Counted from the first letter of the stretch, positions 8,379 through 18,800 are shown. The stretch is 43,760 bases of DNA from CAZFCK01 sp964517355 (GCA_964517355.1 CAZFCK010000009.1:1-43760), one strand, 5' to 3'. Notes: a model not told the origin generated them from the sequence alone. Made by a program: numbers and translations.

Positions 8379-9803
8379 TCAATGCTCATTTTCCTTTTCA
8401 CGGGTAATGCCGTACTGCTTGAGCAGGGCATAGAGCCGTTGTCTGGAGAGTTCTGAGATTTCGCAGGCTTTTTGAATATCCCAATCCGTGGCGCGCATCA
8501 GGGTTTCCAGGTAGTCTCGCTCCACCTGGGCAAGAACCGTGTTGCGGTGCTCCCGCAATGGGGGCAGCCGTCTGTGATCATAGTGGTAGAGTTCCGGTAA
8601 ATCCGGGTCGGGCTTGGATTCCTGCTCCAGAAGATTTCTGGCGAGCTGCACCCGGATTTCAACGGGAAGATGCCGGGGATAAAGGATGCTTTCGCCGCTG
8701 GAGGCCGCCAGGGCGTGTTCCATGGCGTTAACGAGCTCACGCACGTTGCCGGGCCATAAATATTGATTCAGCACATCAAAAAACTCAGGCGAATATCCTT
8801 TTAGCGGCAGGTTTTTTTCATCGGCGAAACGTTCCAGGCAGTGGCAGGCGATGAGTTTGATGTCGCCCTTGCGTTCCCGGAGCGGCGGCAGTTCAATGGT
8901 CATGGTGCGCAATCGGAACAAGAGATCCTGACGGAAATTCCAGGTTTGCACCAAGGCTTCAAGGTTGCGGTTTGTTGCGGCGACCAGCCTGAAGTCGCTG
9001 AATATTTCCTTCAACCCGCCGACGGGGCGAAAGCGCCGGTTTTGCAGCACCCGTAAAAAGGCCTTTTGGATGGCCATGGGGAGTTCGCCCACCTCGTCCA
9101 GAAAAAGGGTTCCCCCGGCTGCTTGCAGTAAAAGACCTTGAGAGGAGCGGTCCGCCCCAGTAAAGGCGCCTTTCTCGTGACCGAAAAGCATGCTTTCCAC
9201 AAGGTTTTCAGGGAGTGCGCCGCAATCGACCACCACGAACGGCCTCTTGGCTCTGGAACTGTTGGCGTGAATGGCGCGGGCGAAAAGTTCCTTGCCCGTG
9301 CCGGTTTCGCCGGTGACCAACACGTTGCAATCGCTTCCCGCAGCTTGGGCGACAATTTGGAGACAGTGGTTAATGGCACGGCTTTCGCCGATAATATCCT
9401 GGCGTTCCAATATCCTGGGGTGCAGATTGCCCTGCTTTTTATTCCAGTATTCGATGGCCCGCTGCACAGGCAGCTGAATTTTGTTCAAGGTCGGGGGCTT
9501 GGTGATATAGCTCCACGCGCCGCTGCGAATGGCCAGCTCGGCGCCGTCCGGGTCGCTGGATCCTGAGAGGATGACCACTTCCGGATTGCATTCGCTTTCT
9601 CTGATAAGAGGAAGAGCGTCCAGGCCATTGCCGTCCGGCAGACGGATATCCAAAATGACGACATGATAGGTGTGGTCTTCCAGCATGGAAAAGGCCTGCT
9701 CAAGAGTTTGAGCGCTATGCGCCTCATGCCCCATGTTGTTGATGACAAGGGAAAGAGCCTTGCATAATTGCGCATCATCATCGATAATCAATAATTTCGC
9801 CAT
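8379..9803 (-). CDS. Sigma-54-dependent response regulator (NtrC family)
   Basis: 474 residues from the ATG at 9803; ATG 9806 directly precedes it, and a GAAGGCGG ribosome site supports this pair rather than the open frame's far upstream ATG. A receiver domain (1-120) has the acidic pocket IIDDD, phosphoacceptor D52 in VVILDIRLPDG and K102. The AAA+ domain has Walker A GETGTGK (165-171), the sigma-54 contact loop GAFTGA (212-217) and Walker B LFLDE. A FIS-type helix-turn-helix closes the protein (DIQKACEISELSRQRLYALL). It activates sigma-54 promoters when phosphorylated. It starts 10 bp after the kinase stop, in one operon with it, and probably controls the divergent Hdr operon through the dyads at 11801-11965. 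Confidence 0.93.
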   Translation of the reverse strand: MAKLLIIDDDAQLCKALSLVINNMGHEAHSAQTLEQAFSMLEDHTYHVVILDIRLPDGNGLDALPLIRESECNPEVVILSGSSDPDGAELAIRSGAWSYITKPPTLNKIQLPVQRAIEYWNKKQGNLHPRILERQDIIGESRAINHCLQIVAQAAGSDCNVLVTGETGTGKELFARAIHANSSRAKRPFVVVDCGALPENLVESMLFGHEKGAFTGADRSSQGLLLQAAGGTLFLDEVGELPMAIQKAFLRVLQNRRFRPVGGLKEIFSDFRLVAATNRNLEALVQTWNFRQDLLFRLRTMTIELPPLRERKGDIKLIACHCLERFADEKNLPLKGYSPEFFDVLNQYLWPGNVRELVNAMEHALAASSGESILYPRHLPVEIRVQLARNLLEQESKPDPDLPELYHYDHRRLPPLREHRNTVLAQVERDYLETLMRATDWDIQKACEISELSRQRLYALLKQYGITREKENEH

Positions 9804-9813
9804 CATACCGCCT

Positions 9814-11691
9814 TCAGTCGGTAGCAGTTTCAAGACTGATCTGTTGTAGGCAGTCGCGCAGTTCCGGTAGGTGGAACGGTTTGCTGAGGACGGCCAAAGC
9901 GCCGCACGCCACGGCGCGCTCATGCATGGTTGCGGCGCAATAGGTGGTGCAGAGGACGACGGGCAGCTCCGGCCTGCTCAAGTGAAGCTCTTTCGTCAGT
10001 TTTGTCACACCGAGTTCCGCCAGATTATATTCCGTGATGACAAGATCCAGCTCATCGGGATTTTGGCGGAAAAGCGCCAGGGCTTCATAGGCGCTTCGGG
10101 AAAGAACGACCTTGTGCCCCATTTCTTCAAGTGCGTGTTTGCTGCCCGGCCCGGTGAGGGCGTCGTCGTCCACAAGGAGAATACGCAGCTTTTTCCCCGC
10201 GGGTTGTGCCGCATGATTGCCCGAGGGGCCGGCAAAGCGGTGCGTGCTCGGGCATTCCGGGAGCATTACGGAGAAAACGCTGCCTTTGCCCCATTCGCTT
10301 TGGACGTTGACGATTCCGCCAAGTCCCATGACGATATTATGCACCACTGCCAGTCCCAATCCCGTGCCTTTGCCTTCCTTTTTTGTGGTGAAAAACGGAT
10401 CGAATATCTTATCCAAATGCTCTTTGGGAATGCCCTGACCCGTGTCGCGAACATCCATGCGCAGGTAGCGGCCGGGTTTGAGGGCCTGGTATTCGCAACA
10501 GTTGTTTTCAATCTCTTCATGTGAAAGCGCGATTTCCAACAAGCCCCCGGAAACGGCCATGGCGTGCGCGGCGTTTGTGCAGAGATTCATTATCAATTGA
10601 TGGATCTGGGTGGTGTCCGCCAGGAGCATGTCCGATCCCGCATGATTGACGAAGTTGATACGGATGTCGGGCGGCAGGGAAGGACGCAGGAGTTTGAGAC
10701 ATTCTCTGACAATGCTCGACAACGGGAAAGGAAACGGCTTGTCGTGCTCCCGCTGGCGGCTCAGGCTGAGGATCTGGTCCACCAGTCCGCGGGCGCGGTT
10801 GGCGGCATCCAGAATTTCCTCCAGAGAATCGTAGAGCAGGGTGTTTTGATCCAGGCCTTGCATGCCCAACTCGGCATGGAGAATGATCGGGCCGAGAATA
10901 TTATTGAAATCATGGGCCAGACCGCCGGCCAAGGTGCCGATGGCCTCCATTTTTTGGGCTTGGCGCAGCTGCCGTTCCAACGCCGCCTCGTGGGTGACGT
11001 CGCGCCATACGCTTACATAGCCCAACTCCTTACTGTGTTTGTAGCGAATGCGCGAAATGGTTTGCTCACACGTGAAGGAAATGCCGTCTTTGCGGGTGTT
11101 CACGGTGCGGCCAACCCAACTGTCCGCGTATTCGAGCGTGTTGCTCACGTGTTGCCGCAACTCATCGCGCGTTTTGCCCGTATAAAGGAAGTGCATGTTC
11201 TTTCCGAGCACTTCGTTTTGCGCATACCCCGTCATGGCTTCGAACGACTGGTTCACGTATTGGATGTTGTAGTTGGTATCCAAGATGAGAATGGCTTCTA
11301 TGGCCTGCTCGATGGCGATAGCCAGCCGGTAGCGTTGTTCCTCCAATCTTTTGGGTTCGGTGATGTCGCGGATACATATGACCGCCATTTCAGCCTGGCT
11401 GCTGTCATCATGCACAGGGGTAATGTCGGCGGTGAATACGGCGCCACTCGATGTTTCGTCCTCAATGCGCAGGTGGGTGCCGTTGTGCAGCACCTCAGTG
11501 AACAGTTCGCGTCTGCGCTCGGCAACCTCTTTGGGGAACAAGGAAAACAGATCGCGTCCTTGCAGCCATGTGGACGTGGCGCCCAGCCGTCTGGCCATGG
11601 CTTCGTTGATTTTTGCGATAAGGCCCTGATTATCCACAACCACACAAGGTTCGGAGGTGGTCATGAGAAGTGCGTGGTGTAATGCGTCCAT
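9814..11691 (-). CDS. Soluble PAS hybrid histidine kinase with degenerate receiver domain
   Basis: 625 residues from the ATG at 11691, which has a very strong GGGAGGAGG site; the frame stays open to 11832 but lacks a better start. No membrane segment is visible, so it senses in the cytoplasm. Order: PAS (about 5-115), PAS (about 125-235), HisKA with H260 in GGLAHDFNNILG, ATPase with N373, DTGQGIP and GTGLGLAVV, then a receiver domain (500-620). In the receiver the usual phosphoacceptor Asp is Glu (E553 in VITEYN, codon GAA), while the acidic pocket DDD (508-510) and K604 remain. It therefore should not be phosphorylated at that site. It probably phosphorylates the regulator encoded next to it. 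The signal is unknown; PAS domains often sense redox or a ligand. Confidence 0.92.
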   Translation of the reverse strand: MDALHHALLMTTSEPCVVVDNQGLIAKINEAMARRLGATSTWLQGRDLFSLFPKEVAERRRELFTEVLHNGTHLRIEDETSSGAVFTADITPVHDDSSQAEMAVICIRDITEPKRLEEQRYRLAIAIEQAIEAILILDTNYNIQYVNQSFEAMTGYAQNEVLGKNMHFLYTGKTRDELRQHVSNTLEYADSWVGRTVNTRKDGISFTCEQTISRIRYKHSKELGYVSVWRDVTHEAALERQLRQAQKMEAIGTLAGGLAHDFNNILGPIILHAELGMQGLDQNTLLYDSLEEILDAANRARGLVDQILSLSRQREHDKPFPFPLSSIVRECLKLLRPSLPPDIRINFVNHAGSDMLLADTTQIHQLIMNLCTNAAHAMAVSGGLLEIALSHEEIENNCCEYQALKPGRYLRMDVRDTGQGIPKEHLDKIFDPFFTTKKEGKGTGLGLAVVHNIVMGLGGIVNVQSEWGKGSVFSVMLPECPSTHRFAGPSGNHAAQPAGKKLRILLVDDDALTGPGSKHALEEMGHKVVLSRSAYEALALFRQNPDELDLVITEYNLAELGVTKLTKELHLSRPELPVVLCTTYCAATMHERAVACGALAVLSKPFHLPELRDCLQQISLETATD

Positions 11692-12128
11692 CACCCTCCT
11701 CCCTGAGGCATCGGATTGGGCAGACTGCACGCCGTTTGTGAGCGGGGCACTGTGATACGGCGTATCAGAAGCGGTAGTTGTCTTTTGGGCGGCGTCCAGT
11801 GTCTTGTAATGCAAGACTTTTAATAATAACAATATAATAAGTTGCCATTACAGTCTTGCGGACGCCTATTGCCCCCCCTTTTGCATGCCATTTTGCCACA
11901 CTTATGTCTTACGCTGCAAGAATAATCTTGTTTTTCAAGACACTCTTTGTCTTGCCGTGCAAGGCTTTTTTACGATGCCATAGTACGCCGTTATTGAATA
12001 TCCGCAACGAAAAATCATAGTTGTATTACTTTTTTGAACCCCAGGGCATTATGGCATGCTTCTTGTTCTTTGTCTTAGTGAAAGGCAGGGCTTTGTCACA
12101 GGGTTTATGTAAGCAAGGGGACAAAGGC
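11692..12128. promoter_or_regulatory. Divergent control region: array of TCTTG-N5-CAAG dyads (candidate UAS)
   Basis: 437 bp between the kinase gene and the Hdr operon. Inverted repeats with a constant 5-base spacer occur at 11801-11817 (GTCTTG-taatg-CAAGAC, perfect), 11906-11921 (TCTTA-cgctg-CAAGA), 11926-11940 (TCTTG-ttttt-CAAGA, perfect) and 11949-11965 (GTCTTG-ccgtg-CAAGGC). A lone GTCTTG half lies at 11853. Three dyads lie 90-150 bp upstream of the sigma-54-like promoter, where NtrC-type activators usually bind; the first lies 110 bp before the kinase start and may serve autoregulation. Binding by the adjacent regulator is inferred. Confidence 0.72.
12052..12066 (+). promoter_or_regulatory. 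Candidate sigma-54 (-24/-12) promoter of the Hdr operon
   Basis: TGGCATGCTTCTTGT matches the sigma-54 pattern TGGCA-N7-TTGC with GG and G(T/C) separated by exactly 10 bases; the -12 element ends GT rather than GC. It sits about 63 bases before the HdrA start, downstream of the dyad array and next to a gene for a GAFTGA-bearing activator. Confidence 0.62.
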
Positions 12129-14183
12129 ATGGCAACACGAATTGGCGTTTACGTCTGTCATTGCGGCACGAATATCCACCCAAAAGTCAACACCCATGAG
12201 GTGGCTGCTCATGCCAAGGGGCTGCACAACGTGGTGGTGGCCAGGGACTACAAATTCATGTGCTCCGAACCGGGGCAGGAAATGATTATCCGCGACATCA
12301 AGAGCTGGGGCCTCAACCGGGTGGTGGTGGCTTCCTGCTCGCCGCGCATTCACGAGAAAACGTTTCAAAACGCGTGTCTTCGCGCCGGACTCAATCCTTT
12401 TCTCTTTCAGATGACTTGTATCCGTGAGCACTGCTCCTGGATAACGGAAGATTCTCGTTTAGCCACGGCAAAGGCGAAAAATCTGGTCACGGCGGCCGTA
12501 AACCGCGTGAATTACCATGAAGAGCTGTTTTCGCGCATGCAGCACGTGCACCCCGATGTCCTTGTCGTTGGCGCCGGCATTGCCGGCATCCAGGCTGCGT
12601 TGGATATTTCCCGGGCGGGGCACAAGGTGCATCTGGTGGAGCGCGCCCCTTCCATTGGGGGGCATATGGCGCAGTTCGACAAGACATTTCCCACGCTGGA
12701 CTGCGCGGCCTGCATCTCGACCCCCAAGATGGTCGCCGTCTCCCAGGAGCCGAACATCAATCTGATGACGTACAGCGAAGTGAAGGCCGTGGAAGGTTTT
12801 GTGGGGAATTATCAGGCAACGGTACTCATGAAGCCCCGTTATGTGAACATGGAGAAGTGTACCGGCTGCGGTTTGTGTATGGAGAAGTGCCCCACCAAGG
12901 TGGTGAGCGAATTTGAAGAGGGGCTGGCCAACCGCAGGGCCATTTATCGCTATTCGCCGCAGGCCGTACCGAACAAACCCGTGATCGACGCGGATCATTG
13001 CCGCGTGCTCAACGGCAAGAAGTGCGGTGTCTGTGAAAAAATGTGCCCTTCGAAGGCCATAGATTTTTCGCAACAAGAGGTCGAAGTGACCTTGGACGTG
13101 GGCACCATCATCCTGGCGACAGGATTCGAAACTTTCGATCCCACCCCCCTGAAGCAATACGGATACGGCCGGTTCGACGATGTGTATACCGGCCTGCAAT
13201 TCGAACGCTTGAACAACGCGGTGGGGCCGACCGGAGGCAAGATTCAGAAAAAGGACGGTACGCCACCTGAGAGCGTGGCCATAATCCATTGCGTGGGCAG
13301 CCGCGACAAGAACTACCATGAATATTGTTCGCGGGTGTGCTGCATGTACGCCCTGAAATATGATCATTTGCTCAAGGACAAACTCGGACACCATGTGAAG
13401 GTGTATAATTTTTACATAGATTTGCGCTGTTTCGGCAAAGGCTATGAGGAATTTTTGCGCCGGGTGCAAGAGGAGGACGTGCAATTCATTCGCGGCCGGC
13501 CGGCGGAGATCGTGCAGGAAAACGGCAAGCTCGTCGTGGTGGGGGAAGATACGCTTCTGGGGCGCGTGTTGCGCGTACCGGTGGACATGGTGATTTTGTG
13601 TACGGCCATGAAGCCCCAACACGATGTGGCCGAAGTCGCCCGTATTTTTGGAATAAGCCAGGGGCAGGACCAGTTCTTTCTGGAAGAGCACCCAAAACTC
13701 GGTCCCATGTCGACGCCCATGGACGGCGTGTTCCTCGCCGGAACCTGTCAGGGGCCGAAGGATATTCCGGACGCTGTTTCCCATGCGTCTGGCGCGGCGG
13801 CGCAAGCATTGGCGCTCGCAACCAGGGGAGAGGTTTCCATATCCCCCACGACATCCTGGATAGACCCCGATATCTGCGTGGGATGCAAGACCTGTATCGG
13901 CCTGTGTGCCTATTCAGCCATTGAGTTCGACCCGAGGAGAAAGGTTTCCGTGGTCAATGAGGCCATGTGCAAGGGATGCGGCAGCTGCGCGGGGCATTGC
14001 CCCAGCGGTGCGGCCCAGGTCAAGCATTTCACGGAAAAGGAAATTTTTACGGAACTCTACGGATTGCTTTCTCCGGAGCCTGGACCTGAACCCGCGCGGG
14101 AAGCCCCAGTGGATAAGAAAGTGGATATCACGTCAGCGCCCCCTTCGGGCGACGAACAACGCGGCGACCACGCTGTGGTCTGA
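12129..14183 (+). CDS. hdrA: HdrA-like FAD/iron-sulfur subunit
   Basis: 684 residues from the ATG at 12129. HdrA is the flavin subunit of heterodisulfide-reductase-type complexes, where electrons are split or merged between Fe-S chains. Seen here: the HdrA N-terminal domain (1-135; GVYVCHCGTNI, ASCSPRIHEKTF), FAD-binding VGAGIAGIQAA (147-157) with ERAPSIGGHMAQFDKTFPTLDCAAC, two inserted 4Fe-4S motifs (CTGCGLCMEKC 244-254; CGVCEKMC 299-306), VAIIHCVGSRD and YCSRVCCMYALK, and two C-terminal 4Fe-4S motifs (CVGCKTCIGLC 583-593; CKGCGSCAGHC 614-624). All family Cys are present and none is replaced by a UGA. It opens the operon and is followed after 15 bp by MvhD, its usual partner. Confidence 0.93.
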   Translation: MATRIGVYVCHCGTNIHPKVNTHEVAAHAKGLHNVVVARDYKFMCSEPGQEMIIRDIKSWGLNRVVVASCSPRIHEKTFQNACLRAGLNPFLFQMTCIREHCSWITEDSRLATAKAKNLVTAAVNRVNYHEELFSRMQHVHPDVLVVGAGIAGIQAALDISRAGHKVHLVERAPSIGGHMAQFDKTFPTLDCAACISTPKMVAVSQEPNINLMTYSEVKAVEGFVGNYQATVLMKPRYVNMEKCTGCGLCMEKCPTKVVSEFEEGLANRRAIYRYSPQAVPNKPVIDADHCRVLNGKKCGVCEKMCPSKAIDFSQQEVEVTLDVGTIILATGFETFDPTPLKQYGYGRFDDVYTGLQFERLNNAVGPTGGKIQKKDGTPPESVAIIHCVGSRDKNYHEYCSRVCCMYALKYDHLLKDKLGHHVKVYNFYIDLRCFGKGYEEFLRRVQEEDVQFIRGRPAEIVQENGKLVVVGEDTLLGRVLRVPVDMVILCTAMKPQHDVAEVARIFGISQGQDQFFLEEHPKLGPMSTPMDGVFLAGTCQGPKDIPDAVSHASGAAAQALALATRGEVSISPTTSWIDPDICVGCKTCIGLCAYSAIEFDPRRKVSVVNEAMCKGCGSCAGHCPSGAAQVKHFTEKEIFTELYGLLSPEPGPEPAREAPVDKKVDITSAPPSGDEQRGDHAVV

Positions 14184-14198
14184 GGGAAGGAGAGCGAT

Positions 14199-14621
14199 AT
14201 GTCCGATTTTGAACCGACCATCGTGGCCTTTGTTTGCAATTGGTGCACCTACACAGCGGCTGATCTCGCCGGCACGGCGCGCATGGTGCAATCGCCGAAT
14301 CTGCGCCTCATCCGCATGATGTGCACCGGCATGGTGGACCCCAAGTACGTAATCAAGGCGTTGCTCAGCGGCGCGGACGGTGTGCTTATCAGCGGATGTC
14401 ACCCCGGTGATTGCCACTACATCAACGGCAACTACAAGGCGCGGCGCAGAGTGAAACTGTTGGAGGAGATACTGACCACTTTCGGCATCGACAAGCGCCG
14501 GGTGAAGCTGACGTGGATAGGCGCCAGCGAAGGCAACGAGTTTGCGGAAACAGTGAACGAGGTAGTGGAGGAGATCAAAGCCCTCGGCCCCAGTGAAATG
14601 GCCGCTGTGGTCGACATGTAA
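14199..14621 (+). CDS. mvhD: MvhD/FlpD-type iron-sulfur electron-transfer subunit
   Basis: 140 residues, the usual length of the MvhD/FlpD family. It has the family's Cys pattern: FVCNWCTYTAADLAG near the start, RMMCTGMVDP and ISGCHPGDCHY. In methanogens this [2Fe-2S] protein links a hydrogenase or formate dehydrogenase to HdrA; in sulfate reducers it links NADH or other donors. Here it follows HdrA by 15 bp and precedes an FrhB/FdhB-like gene, so it probably relays electrons between that subunit and HdrA. GGAAGGAG lies before the start. Confidence 0.93.
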   Translation: MSDFEPTIVAFVCNWCTYTAADLAGTARMVQSPNLRLIRMMCTGMVDPKYVIKALLSGADGVLISGCHPGDCHYINGNYKARRRVKLLEEILTTFGIDKRRVKLTWIGASEGNEFAETVNEVVEEIKALGPSEMAAVVDM

Positions 14622-14654
14622 GCAGGCCCGCGCACGGGCCAGGAGGAAGACATC

Positions 14655-15812
14655 ATGGCTACAACCTCGCGTCTCGAAGTGCACAACGCAGACACCTTGG
14701 CCGCGATTCGGGGCTTTCTGAAAAAGGTTTTAGAAGATTCAGAAATTTCAGCACTTTTTGTGCCTTTGCATATGGGCGGCAGTGTTATGCCTTCATTGGT
14801 CACCGATCCGGCGCAATTGGACAGAGCGGACCCTTTGGCGCCGAGTTTTCCGCTTAATGCGGCCCGCCATGTGGCCAGACTGACACGCGGCGAGCATGAG
14901 GGCTCTTTCGCCGCCGTGATGCGTCCGTGTGAAATCAGGGCGTTCGTGGAACTGGTCAAGCTCAATCAGGGAACAGCGGACGATCTGGTCATTATCGGCG
15001 TTGATTGCCACGGCGCCCATAACAACCGGGATTATCACCAGCTCATGCAAGATGGAGCAAATTCCGTGGATATGACTCGCGAACTCATGGAGCATATCCG
15101 CAACGGACGTGACGGTGTGACGAACGGAGGCACGCCGATGGCCAAAGCCTGCCAGGCCTGCGAACATCCCACTCCTCGTGGCGCGGATCTGACCATTGGG
15201 CTTTTTGGGGTGGACTGGGAAAAGGAAGTGCCCATCTATGCCCAAAGTCCTTCGGGCGAGGGTGTGCTGAACCGTCTCGGCTTTTCCGATTCCGACATAA
15301 CGCCCATAACTGAAAAAAGGCGGCAGGCCGTTGATGCCCTTGTGAAACGCCGCGGCCAGGCGCGAGACGCCATGTTTGAGCAAACCAGGCAAAAAGTGGC
15401 GACTCCGGCCCTCTTGTCCGAGTATCTTCAAGATTGCGTCAATTGCTACAATTGCCGCGTGGCCTGCCCGGTCTGCTATTGCAAAGAGTGCGTGTTCAAC
15501 ACCGACGTGTTTGAGCATGAACCCTGGCAATATTTGGGCTGGGCCAAACGCAAGGGCGCTTTGCGCATGCCTGTCGACAGATTGTTTTTTCATCTCACGA
15601 GGTTGGCACATTCAAGCATCGCCTGTGTGGGCTGCGGGCAATGCAGCAACGCCTGTCCTAACGATATTCCCGTCATGGAACTTTTCCGGTTGGTGGGCGC
15701 CAAAACGCAACAGGCCTTTGGCTATGAAGCCGGGAGAAGTCTGGATGAATCGCCGCCGCTTTCCGTGTTTCAACGTGAGGAATTTGCAGAAGTAACGGGT
15801 GGAGCGGATTAG
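14655..15812 (+). CDS. FrhB/FdhB-like iron-sulfur (flavo)protein, Hdr-associated
   Basis: 385 residues. The N-terminal half has the look of the coenzyme F420 hydrogenase/formate dehydrogenase beta-subunit family (AAVMRPCEIRAFVEL, LVIIGVDCHG). The C-terminal half holds Cys-rich CVNCYNCRVACPVCYCKEC (261-279) and a ferredoxin motif CVGCGQCSNACP (324-335). Members carry FAD and Fe-S clusters and pass electrons between a soluble donor and a partner enzyme. No hydrogenase large subunit, formate dehydrogenase catalytic subunit or Flox genes are present, so this may be the entry point for NAD(P)H, ferredoxin or another donor; the donor cannot be told from sequence. F420 is not expected in this group. 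Confidence 0.8.
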   Translation: MATTSRLEVHNADTLAAIRGFLKKVLEDSEISALFVPLHMGGSVMPSLVTDPAQLDRADPLAPSFPLNAARHVARLTRGEHEGSFAAVMRPCEIRAFVELVKLNQGTADDLVIIGVDCHGAHNNRDYHQLMQDGANSVDMTRELMEHIRNGRDGVTNGGTPMAKACQACEHPTPRGADLTIGLFGVDWEKEVPIYAQSPSGEGVLNRLGFSDSDITPITEKRRQAVDALVKRRGQARDAMFEQTRQKVATPALLSEYLQDCVNCYNCRVACPVCYCKECVFNTDVFEHEPWQYLGWAKRKGALRMPVDRLFFHLTRLAHSSIACVGCGQCSNACPNDIPVMELFRLVGAKTQQAFGYEAGRSLDESPPLSVFQREEFAEVTGGAD

Positions 15813-15835
15813 TAAACAACCGGAGGGAGCACGCC

Positions 15836-18800
15836 ATGAGAACGAGCTATGACGCCCTGGTCATCGGAGCCGGCATCGGCGGTATCCGCGCGGCCTTGGA
15901 TTTGGCCGAAACAGGGCAAAAGGTTGCGCTCGTAGAGAGCCGCCCCAATCTGGGGGGCCTGCTGACGCAGCTTGACCGCCAGTTCCCCACGGACAACTGC
16001 GGGATGTGCAAAATGCTGCCTCTCACCGAGAGGGAGTCTTCTTCTCAATTCTGTTTGCGCAAGGGACTCTTTCACAGCAACATCGATATATTGCTGCACA
16101 CCGAGCTTGAAGAGCTCGAGGGCGATCCCGGCGCCTTCCACGCTGTGCTCCGCAGAAGGTCGGGCTTTGTCGATCCGAGCAAATGCGTCGGGTGCGGTAT
16201 CTGCGCATCGGTTTGCCCTGTGCGCGTGCCGGATGAATTCAACGCGGACACGGGTGAACGCGCGGCAGTGCACCTGCCTGTACCCCATGCCATCCCAAAT
16301 CATTATGTGGTGGATCTTGATCATTGCCTGCGATGTTGGCAGTGCCATGAGGCCTGTCCCACGGGCGCCATTGATTTTTACTTTAAGGAACGTGAATCGT
16401 TTGAGATTTTTGTGATGGCGGATAACGATGCCGTGACTACGGCCCTGCCGCAATGGTTCGGGAAAAACGCCTTTCCGGTGCGGGGACCGTTTCAGGGCGC
16501 CGAGGCCTTGGATACCTTGGCCGCTATGACGGACAAAGGTGAAGTGCGTCTGGTCATTATTGATTTAGGGTTGGCGGATCCAACCCCGGAACGCGCCTTT
16601 GTTCGCTGTAGAGAATTGTCACCGCGCTTGCCCGTGATTGTGACGGGAACAGAGGAACAGTCCGCGTTGGCCAGGAAATTTCTGGAGCAGGGCGCGGTGG
16701 GGTTCATGCGTAAGCCGTTGAATGAACGGGAGCACAAGCCCTGGCTGGACAAGCTGTATATGCGCATCGTTTCGGATGAGATCTTGGAATTGGATACCGC
16801 CGCGGTCATTCTGGCGGCAGGCTTCAGTTGCTACGACCCGAGCGAAGTCGCGGACGTGTTGGGATACGGAAAGATCAAGGATGTCGTGACCTCCCTGGAG
16901 TTCGAGCGCTATTGTAGCGGCACCGGTCCGAGCAAAGGGCGTTTGTCCCGCTTGAGCGACGGCAAGCCGTTGCGCCGCATTGCCTGGCTGCAATGTGTGG
17001 GCTCCCGGGATATCAAGAAAAAAGCCGATTTTTGTTCTTCCATTTGTTGCATGATTTCCATCAAGGAAGCTTTGATGGCTTTGGAAAAAACCCGGGAACA
17101 ACAGGGCGCACCGGCTGATGCAACCATTTTCAGCATGGACCTGCGGCTTTTTGCAAAATCTTACCAAGGCTATGCGGACGATGCCGCAAAAAGGGGAGTC
17201 CGTTTCGTACGCAGCCGCATTCATTCCGTGATCCCAAGCGCCGATCCGGAGCAGGGGAGCCTGAGCGTGGAGTATCTCGACGATTTTGGCGAACTGCATA
17301 CCGAGCATTTTGACATGCTTGTGCTTGGCATTGGCGGCAGACCCCCAAAAACAATGGATAAACTGGTACGCGCCACAGGCATTGACACCAATCCCTGGGG
17401 TTTTTGCAAGACCATGCCTTTTGAGCCCGCGCGCACTTCCAGGCTGGGGGTTTTCGCCGGGGGATCCTTTTCGGGACCCAAGGACATAGCGGAAAGTCTG
17501 ATGCAGGCGGACGCCGCGGCTCTCGGAGCCTCGCGGCTGATCAACATTTACGCTCCCATTAGGGAGAAGAAGCCCGACCCCGAGCCTGAATACCGGGATG
17601 TGAACCGTGAATCTCCCAAGGTGATGGTGGCTATTTGCTCCAGCTGTCCCAAACTGGCACAGGAACTGGACGTGGCGGCTATTCAAAACGTGCTGCGTCG
17701 TGATGCTCAGGTCAAACAGGTGGTTGCCGTGCAGCGTGCCTGCACCCAACAAGGATGGGAACAGATCGTGGATGCCGCGAAGGCCGAGGAGCCCAACAGG
17801 GTGCTCATCGCGGCGTGCATGCCCTATGCCTACGTACCACGGTTGCATGAGCTTGGGGCGGCCTTGAACTTGAGCCCCGCGTTGATGGACGTGGTGGACA
17901 TCGCGACACCGCTGTTCCACCCAAAGGAAGAGCAGGCCGGGGATTTGACGCCGTCCGTCGCGCACGAAGAAGTTCTGGCGCGGCTGCGCATGGCCACGGT
18001 CAAGCTGTTGGGTGCCGACCCCTCGGCGTTGCCCCCTCCGCAATCAGTCACCCCGGCCGCATTGGTGGTAGGCGGCGGAGTGGCCGGCATGAGCGCCGCT
18101 TTGGGCATTGCCGACCACGGCTATAGTGTCACCCTGGTGGAGCGGGAAGAGGAATTGGGCGGCAAGGCGTTGCAGATTCGGAAGACGCTCGACGGCGACG
18201 ATCCGGTGCGTTTTATGGAAGGATTGGTGGATCAGGTGCTGAAACACCCCAACATCACGGCCCATACCAATGCGCGTGTCGTCTTGAATATGGGGCGGGC
18301 GGGGCGTTTTCTTTCCGTGGTGAGCACCGATGAAGGCAGCCACGCCGTTGAACACGGCGCCGTGATTCTGGCCACTGGAGCCAGGGAATCGAAAATCTAT
18401 GACTGGGGATTCCGGGTCCATAAGACGGTGCTGACGCACCAGGAGTTGGAACAGCGCATGGCGGACGGCGTGTTGGATGCCGCAGGACTGGGGTGCGTGG
18501 CCATGATCCAGTGTTGGCGTTCACGGGAAGAGGGGCGCAACTACTGCAGCCGCGTTTGCTGTAGCCAAGCCTTGAAAAACGCTTTGGAACTCAAGCGGCG
18601 CAAGCCTTCAATGCAGGTGGTGATTTTTTACCGCGACCTCATGAGCTACGGCTTCAGCGAGTCATGGTACACGGAGGCCCGCCGTCAGGGCGTGCATTTC
18701 GTCCGTTATCCCGCGGATCACCCCCCGAAAGTGCGTTTTGAAGAGGGCAAGGTCATAGTCAGCGGACATGATCCGATCTTACGGCGCCCGTTGGAAGTGC

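Noticed and set aside
12021..12128. Longer start of the first hdrA
   Set aside because: It would place the sigma-54-like promoter inside the gene and adds 36 residues with no match to HdrA; the ATG at 12129 begins the conserved domain directly.
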